Position numbers and translations under genes: made by a program. Positions 34,429-43,956 of a stretch of DNA of 64,000 nucleotides are shown in pieces (position 1 is the stretch's first letter; every line of letters starts with the position of its first letter). The stretch is from positions 46,679,949-46,743,948 of the forward strand of contig OX387182.1 of NCBI GenBank assembly GCA_947561395.2, written 5' to 3'. Source of the stretch: Buxus sempervirens (Eukaryota; Streptophyta; Magnoliopsida; Buxales; Buxaceae). The notes beneath the pieces were generated by a model. The model saw only the letters and a program-made list of their open reading frames with translations, was not told the DNA's origin and did no database searches.

Positions 34429-37400
34429 TCAGACATGAAATGAATGACGTGGTGGCTCAAACCCTGATCTCTCGCCAATAAAATGACAGTAGCGCTTCCA
34501 TCCCATCCGAAATCTATAATCTCTCTTATATGCACGGACATATTGCTCATACTCCTCCTGTGTCATATGAGCCATGATACCAACTGGAGGGAAATCATCA
34601 TAATAGTAGCACGTCTCTTGCTCTGGTGGCGACGGAGGAGACGGCGCAGGATAACCGCGATGCGCGTATGGAGGGGCTACTGGTGCAACTCCAATACCAA
34701 TAGGTACAACATGCATAGGATAATATCCGGGCGGATATGGATTCACTGGAAAGATCCCAAATGGATCAGATGTCTGCATGTGTGCTCCAGGATATCCGTA
34801 TGATGTACTATAACTACTAGTATCTGATGAATCTGCTGGCCCAAGTTGCTGAGGATAATAGGCTGGATAGTGTCCCTGGGTCAGCTGTGGTGGATAGTGA
34901 GGATACTGCTCTCCATAAGAACTCGATGATCCTCCAAGATCTAAAGATCCGAAACTCTGTGCCACGGAGGACGAGTCATCGTGCATCCCTGTATGCTGTC
35001 TCTCCTTGCATTTCCTCCTCTGAAAGGAATATCCCCCACTCTCATCAGGATCTCTATCTCCGTGGTCAGTATCCTGTGTGGTATGATGGAAAGCCGCCTC
35101 TCCAGTAAATGGGCTCAACCCCGGGCCACTGGTGCCAACACCACCATAACCACGACTAGCACCACCATCTCCATCATCATCATCTGAAGATCCGGACTCA
35201 TCCTCATCATCTGTCTCCCCCTCAATGTCCTCATCAATGTCCTCCTCATCTGTCTCCTCCCCCTCTTCCTCCTCCTCCTCCTCTGACAATGAAACATGCC
35301 TACGAGCTGGGACTGGGGCTAGGATTGGGGCTGGTGTCGTCGCAGTAGCGGAGGAAGGAACAACTCTGATGAGGTTATCCAATGAGTCTCCGCGAACCTC
35401 CCCAATCTCCTCCTCCATAGCTGCGTCTACATCGATGCCCAAGTCTGCTGCAGCCTGGGATATGACTGGGCTAGGACTACGATCAGGCTGATCCATCTCA
35501 ACACATCTAACCCACTCTGCAAATGGATCCTCGTCATCGACTTGATTACTGAATAACACATCCAAAGGATCATTCACAGTCCCGGCGGCGGTGCCGCGCT
35601 CTATCTCTAACTGCTTCGTCCTCAGCCTCATGTTATAATGGTAGAAGACCAACTTCTGTAACCTTTGATAAGCTAGCCGGTTCCTCTGCTTCGTGTGTAT
35701 GAGTGCGAACGTACTCCAATTGCGCTCACAAGCAGAAGAGGATGCTGTCTGAGCCAATATTCGACATGATAACTTCCTCAGTGTAGGGGCACTTGTGCCA
35801 TACATCGGCCACCATTCACCTGGATTTACAAATAGAAAATATTAAAAATTATTTAGAAATTAGAAATTTAAAATATTAATATTCATAATCCCTTGTCACT
35901 TACACGGCATCATCTTGTCCCTTGACGCAATCGCCGTAGTCAACCCGAATGAGCCCATCGCATCTCTAAATTGTATGATCTGGTATTGAAATAATTTGAA
36001 ATGGTCAATACTTAATAATTAATATAACTATTAAGAAAAAGTGATATCCATAACATAAGTGAAGTTAAATGCTACGGCCCCTACCTCGTTTTCAAAATCC
36101 CCAACTGATTCTGAATGGGGGTCCAACTTCATGAAAACCTCGTGGACACGAGCGCAGAGATCGTGCTGTGCGCCAAGATTATCCTTATAATGATATTTGG
36201 GATTCAAATAATACGCTACATTGACGATTACAAGAAAAAACATCAGTACAATAATTAAAATATAAGTATAAACATGATTCAACATAAAATGATTTAAATA
36301 AAATTGTAATTATACCTGCTGCATGCAAAGGATGACCTAGCGACTTCATCCATCTGTCTTTAACAATCTTCAGTATCCACTGATGTGATTTGGGTGCTGC
36401 GGCCTTAATCTGAGCTTTCATCACCGCCATACACTTAAAAATGGATCCTACGGTAGGATAGGAATCTGTGTCAAGCAGCCGCAGTATACGATATATGGGG
36501 TGCAGTACAACAATCAACTCTCGCACATGCTCCCAAAAAGTATTGGACAAAACAATCTCTTCTACTCTCCTCCCGGTCTCTTTGCGACTCTGAGCACAAC
36601 TCGTCCATTCGTCACTGGTAAATAGAGCTCTCAATCCCTGCCTGTTGCTCAGAATACTATCCAATGCAATATAGTTCGTACCGAATCTGGTAATCCCTGG
36701 CCGAACTAAGTCCCCACCACATTTCTCTCTCATCTTCGCTAGTACACAATTATGATTGTACACAAATGTGGTGAGTGCTCGTGCATCCTTCAATGTCATC
36801 AGCACATTGCTTCTCTTGCCAATCTCCTCTAGTATCAAGTCAATGGCATGTGCAGCACAGGGCGCCCAATACAGGTTATACCGCTGCTGTAATGTCTTGC
36901 CGGCTTTCATGAACGCACTGGCACTGTCTGTCACAATTTGAACGACGTTCTCAACGCCAACCTCCTGTATCACGCTCTCTAATAAGCCGGTAATATAGGG
37001 CGCATCCTTGATATTGTGTGATGCGTCAACAGATCTCACAAACACTGCCCTGCCTCTACAATACACCATAAAATTGATGATGGACAGTTTAGTAGGACCT
37101 GTCCATCCATCACACATGATCGTAACTCCAAACTGCTCCCAGTAGGGGTCGTAGCGATGTAATAAACTCTCTCATCTCTGCCTCCTCCTGATCCAAGTAC
37201 GTACCCATAATCTCCCGTGGCGTAGGAGGCAAGACTCCCTGACCCGACTCCTGGATAACATCGACCATGTTCTTGAAATGGGGGCTCGCTGCTGCATTCG
37301 CTGGAATGTGATTGAAGATAAAAAATTTTGATATAAACTTCCCCATTTTCTCCCTGACAGTGCCCTTGCTCCACACATCCTTCAATTTCTTCTGCTTGGC

Positions 37401-38042
37401 ACCAGATGAACGCCACATACTCGGCTCCATAGGATAATCAGGCATCCTGGTGCTAGGTCCAACCCCAGCCCCATGTCTAGAACTAGGAGTAGGAGCATCA
37501 ACATCTGCATCTCCTCTAGAAGTACCACCCCTGTGAAATCCATGCCTCGCAGCCTCTGCTCTCTCAAACTCAGACTGCAAAGATGCTTGCACTGAGGCTC
37601 TGAATGCTGCCCTCTCTCCCTCTGTCACATACTCGGGTGGGTACACCATATCATCGTCGTCATCAATATTAGGAGCCACAGAGGGTCCGATAGGCTCTGC
37701 CAATCTACGTCTAACCTCCTCCCGTGCATGCCTCTTCCCCTCCCTAGCTGCACTCCCTGATGCCAAGTGTTGTTGCATTAGCTTCTTAACCTCTGGAGGG
37801 ACTTGACGACAGTTGGCCACGTTATTGTAGCCGTGTGCCAAATGCTGCTTCAATCGTGATACTCCACCACCATTTATGACTTGGTGGCAATAGTTGCAGA
37901 CCGTCTTATTTATGTCTCCCTCGAATCTCGTGCAATGGGCCCAACCAATATCCAGCCTCCTACCAGCATCTCTGCCCTCTCCACTACCACTGCCAGATGC
38001 CATACTGTCTATCCGTCTGACTGTCTCTAACAGACTAACCAA
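34429..38042 (-). pseudogene. hAT transposase (BED finger, DUF659, dimerisation domain), one frameshift
   Basis: The model has four exons on the minus strand: 38042-36316, 36215-36085, 35980-35904, 35819-34429, all with GT-AG borders and compatible phase. Translation starts at 38042 or at MASGSGSGEGR (38003). A BED zinc finger spans about residues 35-75 (VCNYCHQVINGGG, LKQHLAHG). The DUF659/RNase H-fold core has TIMCDGWTGPTK with the first Asp, IVTDSASAFMKAG with the second, and CAAHAIDL. Exon 4 begins with CEWWPMYGTSAPTLRKL and has SSSACERNWSTFALIHTKQR, the hAT dimerisation domain. An acidic, Gly/Tyr/Pro-rich tail ends it. One extra C in CCCC at about 37143-37146 shifts the frame just before the first catalytic Asp. 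Everything else is open, so the damage is recent or a sequencing artefact. Confidence 0.88.
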
Positions 38043-38169
38043 AAAGTACTACACTGGAATCTGAACACCTGCACAAACGCACAGTAAGTCAATAACAGCG
38101 CACAATAACAAATTATAAATATTAATCCACATTAGACAATACTAACATTACCAACTAATTATAATTTCT

Positions 38170-39190
38170 TATTTATAATTTATAAACTACATTATTAGTT
38201 ATGAATTTTATGAATAATTTGGGATTAATTAATTCGAAAAATCATAATTATATAAAAAAATTATAAACACTCTGATTCTTCAAAATAAATTGTTCTATAA
38301 AGACTATAATAAACAAATTATCTTTAGGAATTTAATTCGCGTACTTATATTTTTTTATTAATTTTATGAATAATTAACTAATTTTCAGATTAATTAATTC
38401 CAAAAAATCCAAAATATATAAAAAAATTATATAAACTCCAATTATTTAACATAAATCATTCTACAATAACTAAATCAATTTAATGAATTTAATTTGCGTG
38501 TTTATCTTTTTTATTAATTTTATTAATAACTAATTACTTTTCGGATTAATTAATTCCAAAAAATAAAAAATATATAAAAAATTATATAAACTCCAATTAT
38601 TTAACATAAATCTTTCTACAATAACTAAATCAATTTAATGAATTTAATTTGCGTATTTATCTTTTTTTATTAATTTTATTAATAACTAATTAATTTTCGG
38701 ATTAATTAATTCCAAAAAATAAAAAATATATAAAAAAATTATATAAACTCCAATTATTTAACATAAATCATTCTACAATAACTAAATCAATGTAATGAAT
38801 TTAATTTGAGTATTTATCTTTTTTTATTAATTTTATTAATAACTAATTAATTTTCGGATTAATTAATTCCAAAAAATAAAAAATATATAAAAAATTATAT
38901 AAACCCCAATTATTTAACATAAATCATTCTACAATAACTAAATCAATTTTATGAATTGAATTTGAGTATTTATCTTTTTTATTAATTTTATTAATAATTA
39001 ATTAATTTTCGGATTAATTAATTCCAAAAAAATCAAAAATACATAAAAAATTATATAAACTCAAATTTTTTAACATAAATAATTCTATAATAAATAAATC
39101 AATTTTATGTATTAAATTTGGCAACTTATCTATTTTTCTTCATTTTATAAATTATATATCAATTTTTGGATTTAAAAATTAATTTTCTAA
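38170..39190. repeat. 156-bp AT-rich minisatellite, five to six units
   Basis: GAATTTAATTTGCGTATTTATC-like starts recur at about 38328, 38484, 38640, 38797, 38954 and 39108, a period of 156-157 bp. Each unit has a GGATTAATTAATTCC near-palindrome and a TCTACAATAACTAAATCAAT segment. The array lies directly upstream of the transposase gene, inside the hAT element. Confidence 0.92.
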
Positions 39191-39201
39191 AAAATTAATC
39201 C

Positions 39202-39232
39202 GGGGGCACCCATTTGTAGATCGGGTGCCCCC
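39202..39232. repeat. Perfect hairpin in hAT subterminal region
   Basis: GGGGGCACCC and GGGTGCCCCC form a perfect 10-bp stem around an 11-nt loop ending TAGATC. A second hairpin at 39363-39387 (GACACC with GGTGTC) keeps the TAGATCGGGTG loop edge but has a different stem. Confidence 0.85.
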
Positions 39233-39644
39233 ATCTAACATATATAATAATCAAAGTCAACAACAATATTTATCTAATTTAAATGAATTAAAAAGAAATT
39301 ATATGCATTTTCGACACAAATAATTGCAAAAAATATTTTTTTTGTGCAAAAAATAAAACGCCGACACCTATCTCTAGATCGGGTGTCAGGCTTCAGCATA
39401 TAATAAATTCAACACAATCTACAAGCATTTCATCAAAAAGTTTTGAAAAAAACAATCTTACCCCAACGTGTGCAATGAACCAAGCTTGATTCTCAACAAA
39501 ATCCTCTCTCAAACCAGTGTAAACTTGCTAGATGTTGAAAAACGACCAAAACCCTGCCTAATCCACGCCAAAATCAAGCCAAAATACCCCCCCCAAAGCA
39601 TACGGCTATACCCCCTTTGTCCTCCCCTCTTTCTTGATGTGCAG

Positions 39645-39840
39645 GTCGATTTGGGCAAAATTTCTCCCAAATCGACCGGCGCGTCGATTTGGGCAAAATA
39701 CGCGCGATTCGTTTTCAACAAAAAAATGCCGACGCGCGCCGAGCGAAATTTCGCTCGGCACGGTCTGCATTTCGATGCGTTTCGCTGGGGGCACAACCCC
39801 AGCGATTTCCCCCGGCGAAACGCATCACCAGGGGTCCGGA
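39645..39840. repeat. Palindrome-rich hAT right subterminal region
   Basis: A perfect 22-nt palindrome centred on AAATTT lies at 39738-39759 (arms GCCGAGCGAAA). Inverted TCGATTTGGG words lie at 39648-39690, and a CGTTTCGC...GCGAAACG pair at 39778-39823. The left end has a counterpart: ATTTCGTCGGC and GCCGACGAAAT at about 34107-34130. Such GC-rich palindromes may bind transposase. Confidence 0.8.
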
Positions 39841-40084
39841 GTCCGAAATTGTAAACCTTGGTTGTACAACAATAGACGCCTCTTCAAATCTCCTACCAAT
39901 CCACAATGAAGTGGCAATGAAAGAGTCGAGGAAATGGGTTGCTCCACTATTTCGTTGCTCCAAGAAAAGGTGCCAACGAAATGGTTGGTGGGAATTCCTT
40001 TTTTGGAAAACTTGGCACTTCAACGAGATGGAGCATCTTAGTCAAGCCATTCGTTCTCTCCTGATTTTCATTTGAGACCAACCG

Positions 40085-40260
40085 AATGGTCGATTGGTCT
40101 TGGGTCGAATGGTTTACGGTTCGTCTTGGTCGACAACCGTAAAAAACGAATGAAGGTCTCGTGAGATGCACGAGACCTTCTTATCCACGCGGCATGTTGC
40201 GATTGACGCCGTAAGAATGTCGTAGAGAACGTTGCCATAGAGGAAATTGATTGGTTAAAG
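40085..40260. repeat. MULE right terminal inverted repeat
   Basis: This is the inverted partner of 26435-26610. With the hAT removed, only about 390 bp of MULE lies beyond the hAT target site, so this TIR and its inner flank would supply the promoter of the FAR1-type transposase gene. Confidence 0.85.
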
Positions 40261-40262
40261 AA

Positions 40263-40662
40263 AGAAAAAAAAAATCGAAGTCAAAAGCAAAAGATGCCTG
40301 ACGTGGGAGAGAACCTTTTCCTCTCTCCCACTAGTCTTCTCGCTTCCTCATTTTCTCTCTTACCACCATCCTCTCCCTTTCTTCTCTTGTTTTCTCTCCA
40401 CCCTAACTCTTTCTTCTTGCAAGATTGGATGAAAAGGCTGGTGGCATGAGAAATCAAATCCAAATCAAGCATGTTACGACAACTTGAGAGACGTTTTTGG
40501 ACAAAACACTAAAGCACAGGTTGGTTTCTTCTCACCGATGTCGACACCCGCAGCGGTCCCTCCGGTTGAAAAGCAACCACCTGCAAAGCCATCTGATCGT
40601 TGAGGGCACCCATCACCTTCTTCTCTTTCCAATCGAGTTCGGGAGATCTTCTATGGAGGAAT
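40263..40662 (+). other. Non-coding interior of Tat-like element, right of MULE
   Basis: It is pyrimidine-rich (40310-40420) with no recognisable coding domain. It ends at the GCAAG target duplication (40663-40667) of the following solo LTR. Confidence 0.5.
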
Positions 40663-41113
40663 GCAAGTGTAAAATCCCGAATTTTTAATAACATTAAAAA
40701 TATTAGATTTTGTTGTTAATTAGTTTAATTAATGGAAAATCTTAGAAATAGAGAAAAAGGGAATTATTTAGAGAAAAGAATTAAATAAGAAATTATTAAA
40801 AAGGGCAAATCCGTTATTTTAGTTTCATTAGTGGGGTTGGTGGTTTGGTATGGTAGCGAGCAAGGGCAATGTTGGCAATCTGGAAATTAAATGAGAAGGG
40901 ATTTAATTTAAAGTAAGTGATGGTTATAAATTTAGCTGAATAATAATATTATGTCCAAATTTGTTATTCTTAGGTAAGATGCTATTATAGGCCATTGGTG
41001 GAGTGGCAAGTTCTAAATCAAACGGTTAAGAGGATGATCCTGTAGAGAAATGGTGTAGGTGAGTATACATGGAATCATGAATAAGTTAAGTGGTTTGAGC
41101 ACTACCATCGGAC

Positions 41114-41122
41114 TATAAATAG
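41114..41122 (+). promoter_or_regulatory. TATA box of LTR-C
   Basis: TATAAATAG lies about 446 bp from the LTR start, in a context like that of other plant LTR promoters. Everything downstream, including the hairpin array, would be in the transcript. Confidence 0.6.
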
Positions 41123-43086
41123 GTCCCTGTTGGGTTGAATTAGGGTTTTGGCCGATCAAAGGTGAAGGGAGGTTTGTGAAACAGTGAGGGAAAGCAAGGG
41201 TTGGAGGAGGTTGTTGCTGTCGGAGTTTAACCAGATTGGAAGAAAGAGGAGGTGAGTGGAGATTGTGAGTTTGAACGGCCAGAAGTCAATCGAAAGTGGG
41301 AATCCAGTTGTCGAAGGTCTGTAGCGGCTGGAGATTTCAGAGGTGCGGCCGTTTTGTCTGTGCGATCAGAAGAGGTTAGGCGGAGGAATTGGGATCGGAG
41401 GTGAGCGGCAGAGGTTTTGGAGTGAGAATCATTGCCGTTGATGCTCAGTCGAAGCCTTGGGGTTGCTGAGCTTGAGGGTATTCGAACCAGGTGAGTAGCA
41501 TCACTTTTCTTCGTGTTTTGAAACCAAGTGCATGAGTTTTAATCGTGATTATATGCTATATGTGTTATGAGTGACTGAAATTGATATTACGAGTAGATTG
41601 TTGAATACAGAGCATGATCTTGGTAGAATTAAATTTGAATTGACTCTAAATGGTTGTTATAGGTGTTATGAGCATGAGAGAGTGGTTGTGGAGTTTTAAT
41701 TTTAGGTCAGACATGGAGGAATTGCCCTAACAGAGAGTTAAAGATCTATCGGGAAGAATTTGGGGTGTGCGCTGAGTTGCCGCCCACCACTTTTACTTAG
41801 TGGCAGCTTAGCGCATACATAAGTTTGGGTCCGCCAAGCTGGCGTCGACCTGGCGCCAAGGGGCTAAAGTCAACGCACCTACCAAATGTTTACCTTAAGT
41901 GTGGCTAATTATATACACCCAAAATTTGATGGTTTTACCTCATAAAAGCTAACCTATGGAAACTAATTTAGTGTTATAGAAATGATTAGGATGCTTATTA
42001 GTTTATGAATTTGCTTAAATCTAGGTGTAGATGGATCAAATGAGTTTTAATTGTTGAAAACAGCACCCTTATTACATAAAAGACATTTAAGTAAATGTCC
42101 TGTGTATTTATTGCTTAATTTACTTAAGTCTTTAAATATAAATAAGGTTTTACCCCCCATTTGGAACCAATAAAAATACTTCCAAGGTCTAATTCCCAGC
42201 CAATAAAAAGTCAACTTTCCAGTTCATGCCTAAATTTCCAGTTTTCCCGATTTTTATCAAAAATCCTGTTTTGGGTTTGATACCTAGATGAGTGATTTAG
42301 AAGCTCATAAAATTCTAGGAAATGTGTTTACCCTTCAATAGACTACAACCAAAATTTGAGCCCGAAACTCTTTGTAGATTTGTCTAGAAAAATTTTACAC
42401 TAAAAAGTCAACGTTTTTAACCAGACTTAGAATATTTTGAGGTCCCAAAACTTTTTGTCTCGGAATTGATTACTTTTTGGTATGGAGACCTTATAGGGGA
42501 TCCTAAGACTATTCCACTCAACAAAAATGTGTTTCGAGGTTTTTATAACATTCGTTTTCATTGATTTGGATTATGAAAGCGAAATTGAGAATCTAGGAGC
42601 TGTTTTGCTGATTTATATTTAATCGAAGTTTGGATGCTGTAATCATTTCTGTATAATGTGATTTCTTTTGAAAAGTCAGTTTTGAAACCATATTTGTTTT
42701 GCTGAAATACATATACACTATTATGTTAGTTCACTTTTGAATGCACGGTGCACTTCAGGAATGATTTACTTGAATATTGTTTTATATCGGTGGCCAGTTT
42801 ATAATTATCTCTTATTTTGTTATGGGAAATTATTTGAGAATTTCCTTTGAGGACTCCATGAGAGAGTAAGCTGGTCCTGAGTGACCCATGTTATGCACTT
42901 GAACATGTTGATCTATATGTCAGTTTTGCATGATGAAAAACACATTGGGTTGATTTGCTAGTTTTATATTTACTGCTGGTTTAGCTTGTCCTGTCCTGGA
43001 TCCAGAGTCTAAGCTTAGTAATGAAATGTTTTTGCTTTGTTGGTGCAATTGCATGGCTTAGAGTGTTGCCATTGCCGGTGTAGAGC

Positions 43087-43210
43087 AGTCAGAAACCCTG
43101 AGTAGGCCTGGTTGTCAATGCCGAAACTCGGGGAGTAGGCCGGCATTGGATGACGAAACCCTGAGTAGGCCGTCATTTCAGAGTTCCGAAACCCTGAGTA
43201 AGCCGGAACT
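43087..43210 (+). repeat. Four hairpins with shared loop and differing stems in LTR-C
   Basis: The loop AAACCCTGAGTAGGC occurs in hairpins at 43087-43113 and 43150-43176. It recurs with one change (GTAAGC) at 43182-43210, and as a 17-nt variant (AAACTCGGGGAGTAGGC) at 43116-43148. Stems are AGTCAG/CTGGTT (two G-U pairs), CAATGCCG/CGGCATTG, ATGACG/CGTCAT and AGTTCCG/CGGAACT. Each stem differs, yet each is complementary. Two related direct repeats (TGGTGCAGAGTAGCCCA type) follow at 43335-43395. Confidence 0.9.
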
Positions 43211-43639
43211 GTGTACATGGAGGGGTGGATGTCGCATTGGCATGTCAATTAACCAATTTAAGTAACTACATATCATTGACCAATGTTGGTATTTGATTTT
43301 GTTTGACGTGATATGTTTTATTCGCTGGTTTATTGGTGCAGAGTAGCCCATGATAAAATACTCTATTGGTGCGAAGTAGCCCATGATAAACACTTCAGTA
43401 TTTCAAAAACCTGAGTTATTTGAAATTATGATTTCATCGATGTATGTTTACCTGATTATACTTGATTTCATGGCTGTATTCGAGATTTGATACCGATGTT
43501 ATTAATTTGGGTTACATGATAGATTTCTGCATTTATATCGATTGGATTGTGTAGACACCCCAAATTGCACAAACAATCATAAAAAATCATTATCTCCTTG
43601 AAAACCAGCACATAAATTGAAGAAAATGAATTTTTACCT

Positions 43640-43782
43640 GTATCCGGCAACTCAGGCCGGATACAAGTAGTCCTCTTTGTATCCGGTGATAAATACCGGA
43701 TACAAGCAATCCCTAGTGTATCCTGTATTATATACCGGATACCTTAAGGCCCTTGTGTATCCGGCCTGATATACCGGATACA
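43640..43782 (+). repeat. Four GTATCCGG/CCGGATAC hairpins in LTR-D
   Basis: Stems lie at 43640-43647 with 43657-43664, 43679-43686 with 43696-43703, 43718-43725 with 43735-43742 (one mismatch), and 43757-43764 with 43774-43781. Stem sequence is constant, loops of 9 nt vary, and the period is 39 bp. The array is upstream of the TATA box, in U3. Confidence 0.92.
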
Positions 43783-43948
43783 CAAGTTTTGCTCAAAATT
43801 AGGGTTTTCCGAGAGCTTTTCACTTTTACCATCATATCCCTCATTAAATGAGGGGAAATCTCGGAAATAGCCCTAGGGTTAAGGTTGGTGGGCTATAAAC
43901 ATTATGTTGTGTCTACCATTCTCACCAACCCTAACCCTAACCTTTGCC

Positions 43949-43956
43949 TATAAATA
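43949..43956 (+). promoter_or_regulatory. TATA box of LTR-D
   Basis: TATAAATA is followed by GGAGGCTCCTCC, a short palindrome, near the expected transcript start. Confidence 0.6.

Larger units (their letters stand above)
34054..39860 (-). mobile_element. hAT DNA transposon, 5.8 kb, complete ends
   Basis: Terminal inverted repeats are CAAGGTTTTGAATTTCGG at 34054-34071 and CAAGGTTTACAATTTCGG read inward from 39860, two mismatches in 18. Perfect 8-bp duplications GTTGTACA lie at 34046-34053 and 39861-39868, the hallmark of hAT. It carries one transposase gene on the minus strand. Subterminal palindromes lie at both ends. It sits upstream of the FAR1 transposase gene, so it is younger than the MULE. 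Confidence 0.95.
26431..40262. mobile_element. FAR1-type Mutator-like element (MULE) with long TIRs
   Basis: About 170 bp at 26435-26610 is repeated inverted at 40085-40260. Shared blocks include GATAAGAAGGTCTCGTGCATCTC, kept here as GATAAGAAGGTCTCGTGCAT, and GACCCAAGACCAATCGACCA. Between them lie a minus-strand FAR1-type transposase and a plus-strand multi-exon gene, tail to tail. Removing the nested hAT leaves about 8 kb. TIR length and transposase type fit Mutator. I could not find a convincing 9-bp duplication, so terminal bases are approximate. It is inserted in the Tat-like element. Confidence 0.82.

Noticed and set aside
34827-35491. Plus-strand open frames opposite the hAT transposase
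   Set aside because: They mirror the acidic and Ser-rich tail of the minus-strand transposase exon, which has domain support.
26431-40262. A 9-bp target duplication for the MULE
   Set aside because: I looked for a 9-bp direct repeat outside both TIRs (near 26420 and 40265). Only A/G-rich partial matches were seen, so none is claimed.
43640-43782. CRISPR-like repeat array
   Set aside because: The repeated unit is a self-complementary stem with a 9-nt loop in a plant LTR. There are no long unique spacers and no cas genes.
43927-43942. CCCTAACCCTAACC telomere-like repeat
   Set aside because: Only two to three units lie in the LTR-D promoter region and the unit is not the plant TTTAGGG type. 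It is chance or an interstitial word, not a telomere.
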